Shown: piece by piece, positions 32,591 to 43,774 of the stretch | Layout: the number at the start of each line of letters is the position of its first letter | Position numbering within the stretch: the first letter of the stretch is position 1 | Source of the DNA: Thermoleophilia bacterium | GTDB taxonomy: Bacteria; Actinomycetota; Thermoleophilia; UBA2241 | NCBI GenBank assembly: GCA_041393415.1 | Contig: JAWKKE010000002.1 | Coordinates: 243,990 to 307,989 of the forward strand | Direction of reading: 5' to 3' | DNA length: 64,000 nucleotides | Notes under the pieces: model-generated | What the model was told of the DNA's origin: nothing | Databases searched by the model: none | The model's input: only the letters and a program-made list of their open reading frames with translations | Program-made: the position numbers and the translations under genes

Positions 32591-34753
32591 TCACGCGCGC
32601 AGTAGCCAGGCGAGCTCGTCGCCGAAGGCAGCCGCGACGGCGGCGCGCAGCGGTGCGTTTGCGGCCGTCTCCAGACGGGCGTCGGTGGCGAGAATCTCCG
32701 CCGCGAGGATCCGCGCGCGCACCAAGGCGTCGCGGTCGCGGGTCAGGCGGGCGAACTTCAGCCCCGGCACGCCCGCCTGACGCGCCCCCAGCACTTCGCC
32801 CTCACCGCGAATTTCGAGGTCGGCCTCGGCGAGCGCAAACCCGTCCTGGGTGCGTAGCAGGGCCTCAAGGCGCTGACGCCCAGGCCCCTCGTCAACGTGC
32901 GAGAACAACATGCAGTACGACTTGGTGCTGCTTCTGCCCACACGACCGCGGAGCTGGTGGAGCTGCGCCAGCCCGAAGCGCTCCGCGCCCTCGATCAGCA
33001 TCACGGTGGCTCGGCTCACATCGAGACCCACTTCAACGAGACTCGTCGTCACGAGCACGTCGACGTCGCCGGCTGCGAACGCTCGCATCACAGCGTCGCG
33101 CTCACCCGATTTGAGCTGTCCGTGAGCAACACCGACCCGGAATTCGCTGAACGGCCCCGTGCGCAGCCGCTCCGCCTCGGCGATTGTGGTCGCAGCGTCG
33201 ATCGCCTCCGATTCCTCGATGGCCGGACACACCACATACGCCTGCCCTCCGGCGCGCAACTGCCGGCGTACGAAGTCGTAGCCCTCCTCTCTCTGTGCCT
33301 CGTCAACGAGACTCGTCACCACCTTCTGGCGACCACTAGGCAAACCTTCGATGGTGGTCACGTCGAGGTCGCCGTAGAGCGTCAGCGCCAGGGTGCGCGG
33401 GATTGGCGTCGCGGTCATGTGCAACACATGCGGCGCGCAGCCGCCGCGCTCGGCACGCCGCACCAGCGCGTCTCGTTGCTCCACGCCGAAACGGTGCTGC
33501 TCGTCGACCACGAGCACGGCGAGGTCGTGGAATTGCACGTCTTCCTGGAGCAACGCTTGCGTGCCGACAACGAGGGCGGCGGCACCGGAGGCGATCCGCG
33601 CGAGCGCTGCAGCGCGTTCACGCCCCGTCAGCGCTGAGGTTACGACCTCCATGGGGACGAGCGCGCCGACGTAACGCGCTGCGGTCGCCGCATGCTGGCG
33701 CACAAGCGTCTCGGTAGGAGCGATCAGAGCCCCCTGATGCCCGTTCTCCACGGCACGCACCAGGCAATGCAGAGCGACAACCGTCTTGCCGGAACCCACA
33801 TCGCCCTGCAGCAGACGACGCATCGGCAAGTCGCCGCGAAGGTCCTCGTCCAGCTCGGCGATGGCGCGCTCCTGGTGCTCGGTGAGCACAAAGGGCAGGG
33901 CCGCGACAAAGGCAGCCGTGAGCTCACTGGTGCGGGGCAGCGGCGATGCTGTGGCGCGCTGCCGCTGACGCGCCTTGTGCATCTGCAGCCCGAGTTGCAT
34001 GAGAAGCAACTCCTCGAGGACCATGCGGGCACGACTGCTGCGCGCCTCCTCGAGATCGCGCGGCATGTGCAACCCAGTGAGCGCATCGGCGCGACTGGGA
34101 AGCCGTTCGCTGACTCGCAGCGCCGCCGGCAACGGATCTGGCAACCGCCGCATCGTCGAGCGCAGCGCGCGCACGGCATCGCGCAGCACCCGAGATGAGA
34201 CTTGCTCGCTGGCCGGATAGACAGGGACGATGCCTTCGGTATGCGCGACCTCCGACTCACAATCGGCAACGATCTCGTGCGTACGCACAACGAACGACGG
34301 ATGCCCGGCCTGCGGCCTGTAGGTGCCACGCAGACTCAGCCACGTGCCCTCGGTCAGGACCTGCGCCAAGTACTGCTGATTGAACCACACGGCCTCGACG
34401 GCGCCGGATTCGTCACGCACCGCGGCGCGCACGACAGCGACGCCGCGCCGCGCGGTGCGTTCGCGGCTCACCCCCTCCACCCGACCACGGACCGTCGCCT
34501 CCTCACCCACACGGAGGTCGCGGATGAGCTTGCGTTCCTGGAGCTCCGCGTAGCGGCGCGGCGTGTGAGCAATCAGGTCACCGACCGTCTCGAGGCCAAA
34601 GGCGACCAACCGCTTGGCAACCGGGCGGCTCACGTTCGCCAGCTCGGCGAGCGGTCTTTGCAGAGACAAAGGCTCGAAGAAGAGTCGCGGACACGGCGGC
34701 CGATCCGCAGGACGGCCGCCGCCGAAGCGCGGCGGAAGCGCCGACGGCGTCAC
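32591..34753 (-). CDS. recG: ATP-dependent DNA helicase RecG
   Basis: RecG remodels stalled replication forks and Holliday junctions. The 720-residue protein has the N-terminal wedge/OB domain (about 60-160), Walker A QGDVGSGKTVVA, the DEQHRFGVEQR box, TATPIPRTLA and the C-terminal helicase motifs with QLRGRVGR. The GTG start overlaps the degV stop (GTGA). Length is near that of other RecGs. Confidence 0.96.
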   Translation of the reverse strand: MTPSALPPRFGGGRPADRPPCPRLFFEPLSLQRPLAELANVSRPVAKRLVAFGLETVGDLIAHTPRRYAELQERKLIRDLRVGEEATVRGRVEGVSRERTARRGVAVVRAAVRDESGAVEAVWFNQQYLAQVLTEGTWLSLRGTYRPQAGHPSFVVRTHEIVADCESEVAHTEGIVPVYPASEQVSSRVLRDAVRALRSTMRRLPDPLPAALRVSERLPSRADALTGLHMPRDLEEARSSRARMVLEELLLMQLGLQMHKARQRQRATASPLPRTSELTAAFVAALPFVLTEHQERAIAELDEDLRGDLPMRRLLQGDVGSGKTVVALHCLVRAVENGHQGALIAPTETLVRQHAATAARYVGALVPMEVVTSALTGRERAAALARIASGAAALVVGTQALLQEDVQFHDLAVLVVDEQHRFGVEQRDALVRRAERGGCAPHVLHMTATPIPRTLALTLYGDLDVTTIEGLPSGRQKVVTSLVDEAQREEGYDFVRRQLRAGGQAYVVCPAIEESEAIDAATTIAEAERLRTGPFSEFRVGVAHGQLKSGERDAVMRAFAAGDVDVLVTTSLVEVGLDVSRATVMLIEGAERFGLAQLHQLRGRVGRSSTKSYCMLFSHVDEGPGRQRLEALLRTQDGFALAEADLEIRGEGEVLGARQAGVPGLKFARLTRDRDALVRARILAAEILATDARLETAANAPLRAAVAAAFGDELAWLLRA

Positions 34754-35610
34754 TCCGCGATGAATGCGAAGCCGGCCGTGCCAGGGCCGATGTGCGTGCC
34801 GACCACGGCGCCGACCTTTCCGCAGAAGACGAAGTGCGCGTTGGGACGCACACGCTCGATGAGACTCTTGAGTCGCGGCGGCTCGTCGTCGTTCAGCGCG
34901 TCGATGAGAACGTAGTACAGATCGTCGGTCGGCTTGGTGAACTCGTTGAGGAAGCGCTCCATCGCGGCCTCGGCCTTCTTCTGGCCGCGCACCTTGGCGT
35001 ACGGAGCAAGCAAGCCGTCGACGTTCTGGATAAGCGGCTTGAGATCGAGTACACCGCCCACCAGCGACGCGGCCCGGCCGATGCGGCCGCCGCGGCGCAG
35101 ATACTCGAGCGTTGCCACATGCACCATGAGACGCGAGTTGGCGATCGTGTGTGCCATGTAGTCGCGCAACTCCTCGAGCGTCGTGCCGCGCTCGAGCCGG
35201 AAGCGCAGCCGCTCAGCACACAGCGCCATGCCCGACGTGACGTTGCGCGTGTCGAAGACCTCGACCCCGGGAAACGCCTCCGCCGCCTGACGGGCCGCCT
35301 GTACCGTGCCGCTCATCTCGGCGGAGATATGGATGGAGAAGACGTGCTCGTACTCCTTGGTCACCGCCTCGTACACCGCCGTGAACTCGCCGACGGTCGG
35401 CTGCGACGTCGTCGGCAGCGTCGCTGACGCGCCAAGCTTGGCGTAGAACTCGTCGTGCGTGATGTCGATGCCGTCGCGGTACATCTCGTCGCCGAAGTGC
35501 ACTTTGAGCGGAACCATGAACAGACCCGCACGGTCGAAGAAGCCGGCAGGCGCATCGCAGGTAGAGTCGAGGACGATGGCGGTGTTGTGAATCGTCAGCT
35601 CGTGTGTCAT
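34750..35610 (-). CDS. DegV family fatty-acid-binding protein
   Basis: DegV/FakB proteins hold a fatty acid and present it to the FakA kinase for phosphorylation. The 286-residue protein starts with VLDSTCDAPAGFFDRAGLFM, then VPLKVHFGDEMYRDG and SQPTVGEFTAVY, the two lobes of the family, and ends in GTHIGPGTAGFAF. It overlaps fakA by 4 bases (ATGA), which strongly supports a FakA-FakB pair. Confidence 0.92.
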   Translation of the reverse strand: MTHELTIHNTAIVLDSTCDAPAGFFDRAGLFMVPLKVHFGDEMYRDGIDITHDEFYAKLGASATLPTTSQPTVGEFTAVYEAVTKEYEHVFSIHISAEMSGTVQAARQAAEAFPGVEVFDTRNVTSGMALCAERLRFRLERGTTLEELRDYMAHTIANSRLMVHVATLEYLRRGGRIGRAASLVGGVLDLKPLIQNVDGLLAPYAKVRGQKKAEAAMERFLNEFTKPTDDLYYVLIDALNDDEPPRLKSLIERVRPNAHFVFCGKVGAVVGTHIGPGTAGFAFIAE

Positions 35611-37250
35611 TCGGCGCTCGCTAGGATCGGGTAAAGCGGTTGCCCACCTTCATGGACACTTACCTCGACTTCGGGCAGAGCCCTCCTCGTGATCTCCTCG
35701 AGCCTCGCCAACCCCATGCCGGAGCCGTTCAGCGACGTCAGCAGGGTGACGTACTCGGCGCCATCACGAGCGAGTTCTTCGAACAGGCGCGTCACGACGG
35801 TCTCGAGATCGTCGGCGGCAACGACCAAACGACCGTCGATGAGACCCATGGTCTGACCGCTGCTCACGGCCACGCTGTCGAGCTCGCAGTCGCGCACGGC
35901 CTGCGTCACCTCTGCGGAACGCACGTCTGCGATCGCTTCCTCCATCAGGCGGGCGTTGGCGACCGCATCGCTCTCCGGGTCGAAGGCGACCATCGCCGCC
36001 AACCCCACGGGCATTGAGGTCGTCGCGACCACCGCCACGTGACGGCTGCTCATCCCTGCTGCCTGCTCCGCCGTGAGGATGATGTTGCTGTTGTTGGGAA
36101 GGATGACGATCTCTTCGCAGTCGAGCCCATCGATCGCCTGCAGCAACTGTGCGGCACTCGGATTCATGCTCTGACCGCCGTCGACGATCACCTCGGCGCC
36201 GAGCTGTCGGAAGAGCTCCTTGTTGCCGTCGCCGACGACTACGGCGACGACGGCAACACCCTCACGATCGGCGGCCCGTTGCTGCAGGCGCGCATCGCGC
36301 GCTCGCGTCTGCGCGTGCATGTCGTTGATCTCGACTTCACCGATGACGCCGTGTTTCACGGCCTCGCTGAGCATCAGCCCAGGATCGTTGGTGTGCACGT
36401 GGATCTTGACCATGCGCTCGTCGCCGACCGCCAGCTCGCTGTCGCCGATCGTGTGCGCGAAGCTCTCGAGCGCCCGAACATCGATGCCCCCGCCGCTGAT
36501 CAGCAGACTCGTGCAGTAGCGGAACTGCGAGAGCTCGGAGTGGCCGGGATGCGGCAACTCGAGGACCTCGACGCTGGCCGAGGACACAGGCGCCGCGACC
36601 GTGTGCAGCGCGACGGCGGTGACGGGGAGATCCAGATCGACGTCGCGCAGGCCGGCGAGCCCCACGGCCAGGCCGCGAAAGAGCACGAGAAGCCCGTACC
36701 CGCCGGCGTCGACAACACCGGCTTTGGCGAGCACCGGAAGTTGCTGCGGTGTTCGCTCGACGGCGATGCGCCCCGCCTCCTCGACGGCGACGAACAGCGT
36801 CTCCAGGCCGAGGCCGCTGGGGATTGCCTCAGCGGCCGACGCCATCTCGCGGATGACCGTCAACATGGTGCCTTCGACCGGTTCGCGGACGGCGCGATAG
36901 GCGCTCTCCGACGCCTCCCGCAGTGCCTCCTTGAAGTCGGCGGTCGTGAGAGCGTCCGAGCGTCCCCAGACGTCGCAGACGCCGCGCACGATCTGCGACA
37001 GGATGACGCCTGAGTTGCCGCGGGCGCCCATAAGTGATCCCTTGGTGACCGCGGCGGCAACCTCAGGGATACTCTCGGCGGTGCTCAACTCGAGCTCCTC
37101 CAGCACCGCCCGAACAGTCAACGCCAGATTGGTCCCGGTGTCACCGTCCGGCACCGGATAGACATTGAGGTCGTTGATCACTGCACGCTCGGCGTCGAGC
37201 GCCGCCAACGCGGCTTCGATCGCCTTGATTGCTGCGTGACGAACGTTCAA
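35607..37250 (-). CDS. fakA: DAK2 domain fatty acid kinase FakA
   Basis: FakA phosphorylates fatty acids bound to FakB for phospholipid synthesis. The 547-residue protein has the DhaL-like kinase domain with VYPVPDGDTGTNLAL (Asp35, Asp37) and MGARGNSGVILSQIVRG, a linking domain, and a C-terminal DegV-like domain (IVILPNNSNIIL). It is flanked by an Asp23 protein upstream and DegV downstream, the typical cluster. Confidence 0.93.
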   Translation of the reverse strand: MNVRHAAIKAIEAALAALDAERAVINDLNVYPVPDGDTGTNLALTVRAVLEELELSTAESIPEVAAAVTKGSLMGARGNSGVILSQIVRGVCDVWGRSDALTTADFKEALREASESAYRAVREPVEGTMLTVIREMASAAEAIPSGLGLETLFVAVEEAGRIAVERTPQQLPVLAKAGVVDAGGYGLLVLFRGLAVGLAGLRDVDLDLPVTAVALHTVAAPVSSASVEVLELPHPGHSELSQFRYCTSLLISGGGIDVRALESFAHTIGDSELAVGDERMVKIHVHTNDPGLMLSEAVKHGVIGEVEINDMHAQTRARDARLQQRAADREGVAVVAVVVGDGNKELFRQLGAEVIVDGGQSMNPSAAQLLQAIDGLDCEEIVILPNNSNIILTAEQAAGMSSRHVAVVATTSMPVGLAAMVAFDPESDAVANARLMEEAIADVRSAEVTQAVRDCELDSVAVSSGQTMGLIDGRLVVAADDLETVVTRLFEELARDGAEYVTLLTSLNGSGMGLARLEEITRRALPEVEVSVHEGGQPLYPILASAE

Positions 37251-37257
37251 CGGCCGC

Positions 37258-37623
37258 TCAGTCCTTGAGATCTTCGACGCGCACGCTTACCTCACCGAGC
37301 GGCAGCCCGGCGACTCGCCCAAGTTGGTACCGCACCTGCTCCTGAAGGTTGGCAGTGACCTGCGCAAGGTTGATGCCGCGCTCCATGACGACGTGCAGGC
37401 CGACGTTGACCACGCCGTCTTCGACGGCCACCTCGACGCCCTCATCGAGTGAACCGCGGAACATCCGCGCCAGGCGCCGAACAGGCCGATCCTGCATCCC
37501 GACCACGCCGTAGGTGGCGTGTGCCGTCTTGCCGGCGAGTTTGGCGATAACGCGATCGGCGACTGTGACCTCGCCGCCGGCGTCCGGAGCACCGAGCGGG
37601 ATCCTGAGTTCAACCGAGCTCAT
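37258..37623 (-). CDS. Asp23/Gls24 family envelope stress response protein
   Basis: The 121-residue protein has the Asp23 pattern: EVTVADRVIAKLAGKTAHAT, YGVVGMQ, VAVEDGVVNVGLHVVMERG and ANLQEQVRYQL. Members bind membrane-associated partners and often precede fakA. It starts at ATG 37623, divergent to rpmB, and ends 7 bases before fakA. Confidence 0.9.
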   Translation of the reverse strand: MSSVELRIPLGAPDAGGEVTVADRVIAKLAGKTAHATYGVVGMQDRPVRRLARMFRGSLDEGVEVAVEDGVVNVGLHVVMERGINLAQVTANLQEQVRYQLGRVAGLPLGEVSVRVEDLKD

Positions 37624-37751
37624 GCCGTCGCCTCAGGGACGCCGTGATGATGCGATGGCGCCGGCGCGTTGCCCGGGAGTGACGCGGCGTTCGGCATATA
37701 CATACGTCTGCGGGCCATGACGCCTCGATAGAGGGGTACAGAGGTCCAGCA

Positions 37752-37797
37752 CGGGCAACAGCGACGATTTGCGTTGCCCGGTCGCGTGCAGCATACT
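37752..37797 (+). promoter_or_regulatory. rpmB promoter with overlapping inverted repeat
   Basis: On the plus strand TTGCGT (37769-37774) and CATACT (37792-37797) are spaced by 17 bases. An 8-base perfect inverted repeat, CGGGCAAC (37752-37759) and GTTGCCCG (37773-37780), overlaps the -35 box and could be an operator. The predicted start near 37804 gives a leader of about 30 bases with TGAGGA before the rpmB ATG. Confidence 0.55.
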
Positions 37798-37834
37798 AGC
37801 GCGAGCATTGGCCAATCAAGCCTGAGGAACGTCC

Positions 37835-38026
37835 ATGTCCAAAGTGTGTCTTACCTGCGGCAAGGCGCCCGCAGTGGGCTGCAACGTGAGCCACTCGCAT
37901 CGCCATACGAAGCGCCGCTTCGAGCCCAATCTCCAGCGCATCCGAGTCATGGTAGACGGTCACCCGCAGCAGGCCTACGTGTGCGCCCGCTGCCTCAAGT
38001 CGGGCCGCGTCACAAAGGCCGTCTGA
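37835..38026 (+). CDS. rpmB: 50S ribosomal protein L28
   Basis: The 63-residue L28 is of the zinc-binding type, with CLTCGK near the start and CARC near the end. It also has VSHSHRHTKRRFEPNLQRIR, the rRNA-contacting segment. It stands alone on the plus strand with its own promoter and terminator, divergent from the Asp23-fakA-recG cluster, a common arrangement. Confidence 0.97.
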   Translation: MSKVCLTCGKAPAVGCNVSHSHRHTKRRFEPNLQRIRVMVDGHPQQAYVCARCLKSGRVTKAV

Positions 38027-38046
38027 CACCGTAGTCCGCTCTCGCT

Positions 38047-38096
38047 GAGCCCGGCTCAACGCGCCTTCCTCGCGGAAGGCATGTAGAGCCGGGCTC
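38047..38096 (+). terminator. Intrinsic terminator of rpmB
   Basis: GAGCCCGGCTC (38047-38057) pairs with GAGCCGGGCTC (38086-38096), and an inner stem GCCTTCC/GGAAGGC continues it; the plus strand then reads TTCGTGCTTCT. It lies 20 bases after the rpmB stop codon. The remaining 78 bases up to the next gene show nothing further. Confidence 0.8.
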
Positions 38097-38174
38097 TTCG
38101 TGCTTCTCCGCTCCCCTTCGCCTCACCGCGCAGCATCTCTCTGCCCGCGTCTCGCCACCAAGCGTGCGCGAACC

Positions 38175-39464
38175 TCACTCGGCCGCGGGCCACGACAAGG
38201 TGTGGAAGGCACGGCGGTGCACCGCGGCCAATCGCTCGCGCTCACCGGGCAACTCAAGGACCGCCGTTGATCGCTCAAGAGCCGACGACGCCTGCCTTCT
38301 GGCTTCCTCGGCGACGGTCCCCGTTGCGTTGGCGGCAACCATCCCGAGGAGCTTCTGGAGTCGTACAGCCACCTCAAGCATGCCCGCTCCGTCGCGGGCT
38401 ACCGGCGCAAAGCCGTCGCTGACGAGGTCCTCGTCCCGCAGTGGCACGAGACTGACACGCGTGAACCTCGGCACGGCACTCAGCTCCGACGACGCGAGCG
38501 CATCCCGGCGCGCACTCTGCGCATCGATGAGCAGCTTCGTCATGCGCGTGGCCACGAGGATCGCAGTCCCGGGATCGTTGACCGCCGGCGACAGCGCACG
38601 CTGCGCGACTTCACTCAGCACGATCAGTCCGAAGCGCGGATCCTGATCGTAGCTCCGCGCTCCCCTGATGATGAACGCCTTGCGTAAACGCGCGAGCGCC
38701 TCGTGCGACACGGAGGCTCCAACCACCACCGCCAGAATGGTCGTCGTGTCGACGAACGCCCCAGGGCGCACGCGAACGTGACAGAACCCTCCACACACCT
38801 CGAGCGTGGACTGAAGCCCGGCCATGTCGATATGTGTGAGATAGCCGACCTCTCGCGGCAAGAGGTGCAGCCCGGCCGGAGCTGAGCTCGTTCCCGCATG
38901 CGCGCCCATGTATGGCGCGTGCGCATGCGCGCGCAAGGCATCCCACGTCACGCGCTCGATGCGCGTCATGGTGTCGCCGAGACGCCCCAGTTTGGTCAAC
39001 GTCCGCAGCCAGAGAATGAGCGTGGCGACGACGAAGGCAAGCACCGCCAGTGTGGCCACGAACAGGACGAAGCGACCCGCCTCCTCGTAGTAGCCGATTC
39101 CCAGCGCCACTTTGGCGACAACCGCGAAGATGAAGGCGGCAATGAAACTCCCGATTGCCGTGCGCGTGCCTTCGTCACCAACGACCAGGTCTGTAGCGCG
39201 AGGAGTCGCGGCACTCGCCGCCGACGCGTACGCGGCGACGACAATGCCGAGCGCGAAGGTGGTCACCGCAAGCATGCTCGAGGCGAGCACCGTGAGCAGC
39301 CCGTCGAGTGCCTCGCGATCGATGCCCGACGTAGGAAACTCCGTCAGGAGAACGTCCGCGCCCGCCGCCGCAAGCGCGAGGATCACCGCCACGAGCACGG
39401 CTCCTGCAGGCGTGAGCCAGATCCTGTTACTGCGATCCGCGAACCAGAGCCTGAGTCCGTACAT
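38175..39464 (-). CDS. DUF2254 family membrane protein
   Basis: The 429-residue protein has four membrane helices in its first 165 residues or so (about 17-37, 58-80, 106-124 and 132-152) and a long soluble C-terminal region, with GIDREALDGLLTVLASSML and RFGLIVLSEVAQRALSPAVNDPGTA in pieces, typical of DUF2254. The role is unknown. It starts 12 bases after the end of the next upstream gene and converges on rpmB. Confidence 0.88.
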   Translation of the reverse strand: MYGLRLWFADRSNRIWLTPAGAVLVAVILALAAAGADVLLTEFPTSGIDREALDGLLTVLASSMLAVTTFALGIVVAAYASAASAATPRATDLVVGDEGTRTAIGSFIAAFIFAVVAKVALGIGYYEEAGRFVLFVATLAVLAFVVATLILWLRTLTKLGRLGDTMTRIERVTWDALRAHAHAPYMGAHAGTSSAPAGLHLLPREVGYLTHIDMAGLQSTLEVCGGFCHVRVRPGAFVDTTTILAVVVGASVSHEALARLRKAFIIRGARSYDQDPRFGLIVLSEVAQRALSPAVNDPGTAILVATRMTKLLIDAQSARRDALASSELSAVPRFTRVSLVPLRDEDLVSDGFAPVARDGAGMLEVAVRLQKLLGMVAANATGTVAEEARRQASSALERSTAVLELPGERERLAAVHRRAFHTLSWPAAE

Positions 39465-39475
39465 AAGCTACACGA

Positions 39476-39976
39476 CTACCTGCGTTGCTCCTGGGCCGGC
39501 TCGACAATAGCGACACTGCTGCGCCTGGACGCGTCGTAGCGAACCTTCACACGAGAGCCCTCGCCCAGACGGCGCAGGTAGTCGACGCTGAGAAACTGCG
39601 TCGCCTGAGCTCGGTAGCGAGCCCCGTCGCGAGCCCGCACATCGAGATCGCAGCGCACCTGCTCGTAGTCGCCATCGGGGGTGGCGCTGCGCTCGCCCGT
39701 CTTCTCCAGACTCACGACTGTGGCGCGTGCCGGCACCCCTTCTTCAAGCACGGCACGTACTCTGCGACCGGGGAGAAGCACGACGAGAACCGAGGCGGCC
39801 GTGATGAAGACGACTGAGGTGAAGAAGGCGGCGGCGATCGCACCCTTGCCGCCGCCTATCGACCACGGCCACGTCGCGTTGGTGCTCCAGCCGGCCGCGT
39901 GACCGATCCAGTAGCCGATCCACGCGCCAACAACACCGCTGGCGATCAGCACCACCCACTTCCGCACACTTCGCAC
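39476..39976 (-). CDS. Small membrane protein, DUF3592-like
   Basis: The 166-residue protein has two N-terminal membrane helices (about 8-28 and 48-68) and a beta-rich soluble part with RATVVSLEKTGERSA, RCDLDVRARDG and GSRVKVRYDASRRSSV, a pattern seen in DUF3592 proteins. Its function is unknown. The GTG at 39976 is preceded by GAGGTG. The 158-base gap upstream contains an inverted repeat TCACGAG/CTCGTGA (40018-40047) and a possible -10 box TATTCT. Confidence 0.6.
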   Translation of the reverse strand: MRSVRKWVVLIASGVVGAWIGYWIGHAAGWSTNATWPWSIGGGKGAIAAAFFTSVVFITAASVLVVLLPGRRVRAVLEEGVPARATVVSLEKTGERSATPDGDYEQVRCDLDVRARDGARYRAQATQFLSVDYLRRLGEGSRVKVRYDASRRSSVAIVEPAQEQRR

Positions 39977-40134
39977 GTGTCACCTCACTCCGAGAACGCC
40001 ACGATACAGGCCGTGATTCACGAGACCTGTTCGCCACGACCTCGTGAGATCAACCAGAAGAATACCGGCTCCGTACGGGCACGAGAAAGCGACGACCCGT
40101 CGCCAAGGCAGCGATCGTCGACCTTGCGCGCCGA

Positions 40135-41358
40135 TCAAGGCCGAGAACGACGAGTCGACGGCACGAGTAGGGCGGCGAAGGCGCCCACGACGGCAACCCC
40201 CGCGGCCAACAAGTACGCAGGCGCGAACGAGTCGTAGACGTCGGCGAGGACGCCGCCGACAAGCGGACCCAGCGTCTGGCCGATGCCGAGGAAGAACGTC
40301 ACAAACCCGAGTGCCGCGGCGGTGAGCGAACGACTGAAGACGTCTCCGCAGGCGGCGCCCACGATGCCGGGCACGCTCCAGGCCGTGATACCGAAGAGAA
40401 CCGCAGAGACGGCGAGCCCCGCCGGGCTGGTCCACAGCGCGAAGCCGGCGAAAGCCACGGCGTGAATTGCGCAGACCATCGCCAGCGCGTACTTGCGCCC
40501 GACGATGTCAGAGATGTGTCCCCAGAGCACGCCGCAGACGAGGCTCGCCCAACCGAGCACCATGAACAGTGTGCCGGCGCTTGAGGCAGCCATGCCGAGA
40601 TCCCCGGTCAAGCGGCGAAAGAAGAACGTGAGGTAGATGACGTACGAGAACCCGAAGGCGAAGTAGACGAGGCCTAGGCGCCACGCGAAGCCGGAGCGGA
40701 AGACGAGGCCGAAGCCGCCCTCAAGTGCCTCGGCCTCGTGGACCGCCGCATTGCGATCCGGTGGACTCTCACGCACGGTCACGGCCGCGAACACGGCGAT
40801 CACCAGCGCGGCCGCGGCAAACAGAAACCACACCAATCGCCAAGCGTCCTGCCCGTAGGCGGCGATGATCGCCGGCACCAGCGGGCCTACGACGACAAGC
40901 GCCAACGAAGAGCCGGAGACGGCAATACCGGCCGCCAAGCCTCGCCGCCGGGCGGAAAACCAACTTGAGACGAGAGCGACGGTTGGGACGTTGGCGAGAC
41001 CGGCTCCGACACCCGTCAACGCGCGCGCGGCCGACGCAGATGTGACCCCTTGCGCAAGCCCCGTCGCCGCCATGGCCACGGCGGCGATCACCAGTCCGGC
41101 GGTGATGATGCCGCGAGCGCCGACGCGCGCCGACGCGAAGCCGGCCCCGACGGCGACAACGACGTAGGCGGCGAGATTCCAGCTCGCGAGTGCGCCGGCC
41201 TCGGTATTGCTCAGACCGAGGTCGGCCTGCATCGAGGGCAGAACGGCCGAGTAGCCGAAGCGTCCCAGTCCAAGCGCAGCGAAGATCGTGAGACAGCCGG
41301 CGGCCAGGACAAGCCAAGCGTGGCGGCGCCGGCGCTCGTCCTCGCCGCCCAACGTCAC
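40135..41358 (-). CDS. MFS transporter, candidate flavin transporter
   Basis: The 407-residue protein has about 12 membrane helices and, near the start, [20 protein letters not shown], the signature of YbfB-like MFS permeases, with GARG and [15 protein letters not shown] loop motifs. The GTG start overlaps the ribH stop (GTGA), so it is the last gene of the FMN-riboswitch operon and probably translated with ribH. Some MFS proteins under FMN riboswitches (for example RfnT, RibZ) are riboflavin-related transporters, so flavin or precursor transport is inferred; the substrate is not shown. Confidence 0.85.
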   Translation of the reverse strand: MTLGGEDERRRRHAWLVLAAGCLTIFAALGLGRFGYSAVLPSMQADLGLSNTEAGALASWNLAAYVVVAVGAGFASARVGARGIITAGLVIAAVAMAATGLAQGVTSASAARALTGVGAGLANVPTVALVSSWFSARRRGLAAGIAVSGSSLALVVVGPLVPAIIAAYGQDAWRLVWFLFAAAALVIAVFAAVTVRESPPDRNAAVHEAEALEGGFGLVFRSGFAWRLGLVYFAFGFSYVIYLTFFFRRLTGDLGMAASSAGTLFMVLGWASLVCGVLWGHISDIVGRKYALAMVCAIHAVAFAGFALWTSPAGLAVSAVLFGITAWSVPGIVGAACGDVFSRSLTAAALGFVTFFLGIGQTLGPLVGGVLADVYDSFAPAYLLAAGVAVVGAFAALLVPSTRRSRP

Positions 41359-41819
41359 GGCAGCGTCTTGGTGAGATTCGCCATCTCGAGCGCCGTTGTG
41401 GCCGCCGACCAACCCTTGTTGCCCGCCTTGGTCCCGGCACGCTCCACGGCTTGCTCGATGGTGTCGGTGGTGAGCACCCCGAAGATCACGGGCACGCCCG
41501 TATCGAGACTCACTTTGGCGATGCCCTTGGCGGCCTCCGCCGCGACGTAGTCGAAGTGCGGCGTGCCGCCGCGAATGACCGCACCGAGACAGATCACGGC
41601 GTCGTAGCTGCCGCTCCCCGCCAATCGCTGAGCCACAAGAGGAAGCTCGAAGGCGCCCGGTACCCAGGCCACGTCGACATCGCCCTCTGCGACGTCATGG
41701 CGCCGCAGGCAGTCGAGCGCGCCTTCGTACAGACGCATCGAGATGAGCTCGTTGAACCGTCCGACGACCAGCGCGAACTTCAAGCCGGTGCCGTTGAGCA
41801 TGCCTTCGTAGGTGGTCAT
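41355..41819 (-). CDS. ribH: 6,7-dimethyl-8-ribityllumazine synthase
   Basis: RibH condenses the ribityl-diaminouracil with dihydroxybutanone phosphate, the penultimate riboflavin step. The 154-residue protein has [49 protein letters not shown] and [15 protein letters not shown]. The ATG at 41819 follows AAAGGAG. It lies 16 bases after ribBA and overlaps the MFS gene. Confidence 0.96.
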   Translation of the reverse strand: MTTYEGMLNGTGLKFALVVGRFNELISMRLYEGALDCLRRHDVAEGDVDVAWVPGAFELPLVAQRLAGSGSYDAVICLGAVIRGGTPHFDYVAAEAAKGIAKVSLDTGVPVIFGVLTTDTIEQAVERAGTKAGNKGWSAATTALEMANLTKTLP

Positions 41820-41835
41820 CGCACGCACTCCTTTC

Positions 41836-43130
<1,295 letters not shown>

Positions 43131-43131
<1 letters not shown>

Positions 43132-43769
43132 CAAAACCCCGCTTCCGCAAGTTTCTCCCAAGTGAGTCCGTGCCCGGGCTTCCCGCGCGCGACGAACGCG
43201 TGGACGTACTTGCCGATCAGGTCGGCTTCGAGATTGACATGTGTGCCCCGTCGCAGCCGTCCCAAAGTCGTAACGGCAGCTGTGTGTGGGATCAGCGAGA
43301 CCCGCAAGCGTTCGCCGTCGACGGCGACAATCGTCAGGCTGACGCCGTCGACGGCGACGGAGCCCTGCGCGACGCTCACGCGAGCGACTGCCTCCGGCGC
43401 ATCGATCTCGACAACCAGAGCGTCGGCTTCTGGCGACACCGAGAGCACCGTGCCAACGCCATCGATGTGGCCGCTCACGAGGTGCCCGCCGAGGCGCGAC
43501 TCAAGTGTGAGCGCGCGCTCGAGGTTGAGCTGCTCGCCTGGGCTCCGCTCGGCGAGCGTGGTGCGGCGCACGGTCTCCGGCATGACGTCGGCGTCGAAAC
43601 CGTCTCCGCCGACGCGCGTGACCGTGAGGCAGACGCCATCGGTCAAGATGCTGTCACCGACGGCCGTGCCCGCAAGCACCTTGCGCGCCACAACGGAGAG
43701 GGTGGCGCTCCGGGTGGTCGTGCGCAGGCTCCGTAAGGTGCCGATCTCCTCGACGATGCCGGTGAACAC
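43131..43769 (-). CDS. ribE: Riboflavin synthase alpha subunit
   Basis: This enzyme dismutates two lumazine molecules to riboflavin. The 212-residue protein has two lumazine-binding repeats, the first from [12 protein letters not shown] and the second around [16 protein letters not shown], each with a [12 protein letters not shown] motif. The GTG at 43769 follows GGAGG in the ribD tail. Standard rib operon position. Confidence 0.95.
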
Positions 43770-43774
43770 GGCGC

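Noticed and set aside
37752..37780. Zur box at rpmB
   Set aside because: This L28 keeps its CxxC zinc ligands; Zur normally controls the Cys-less copies, and the repeat does not resemble a Zur site.
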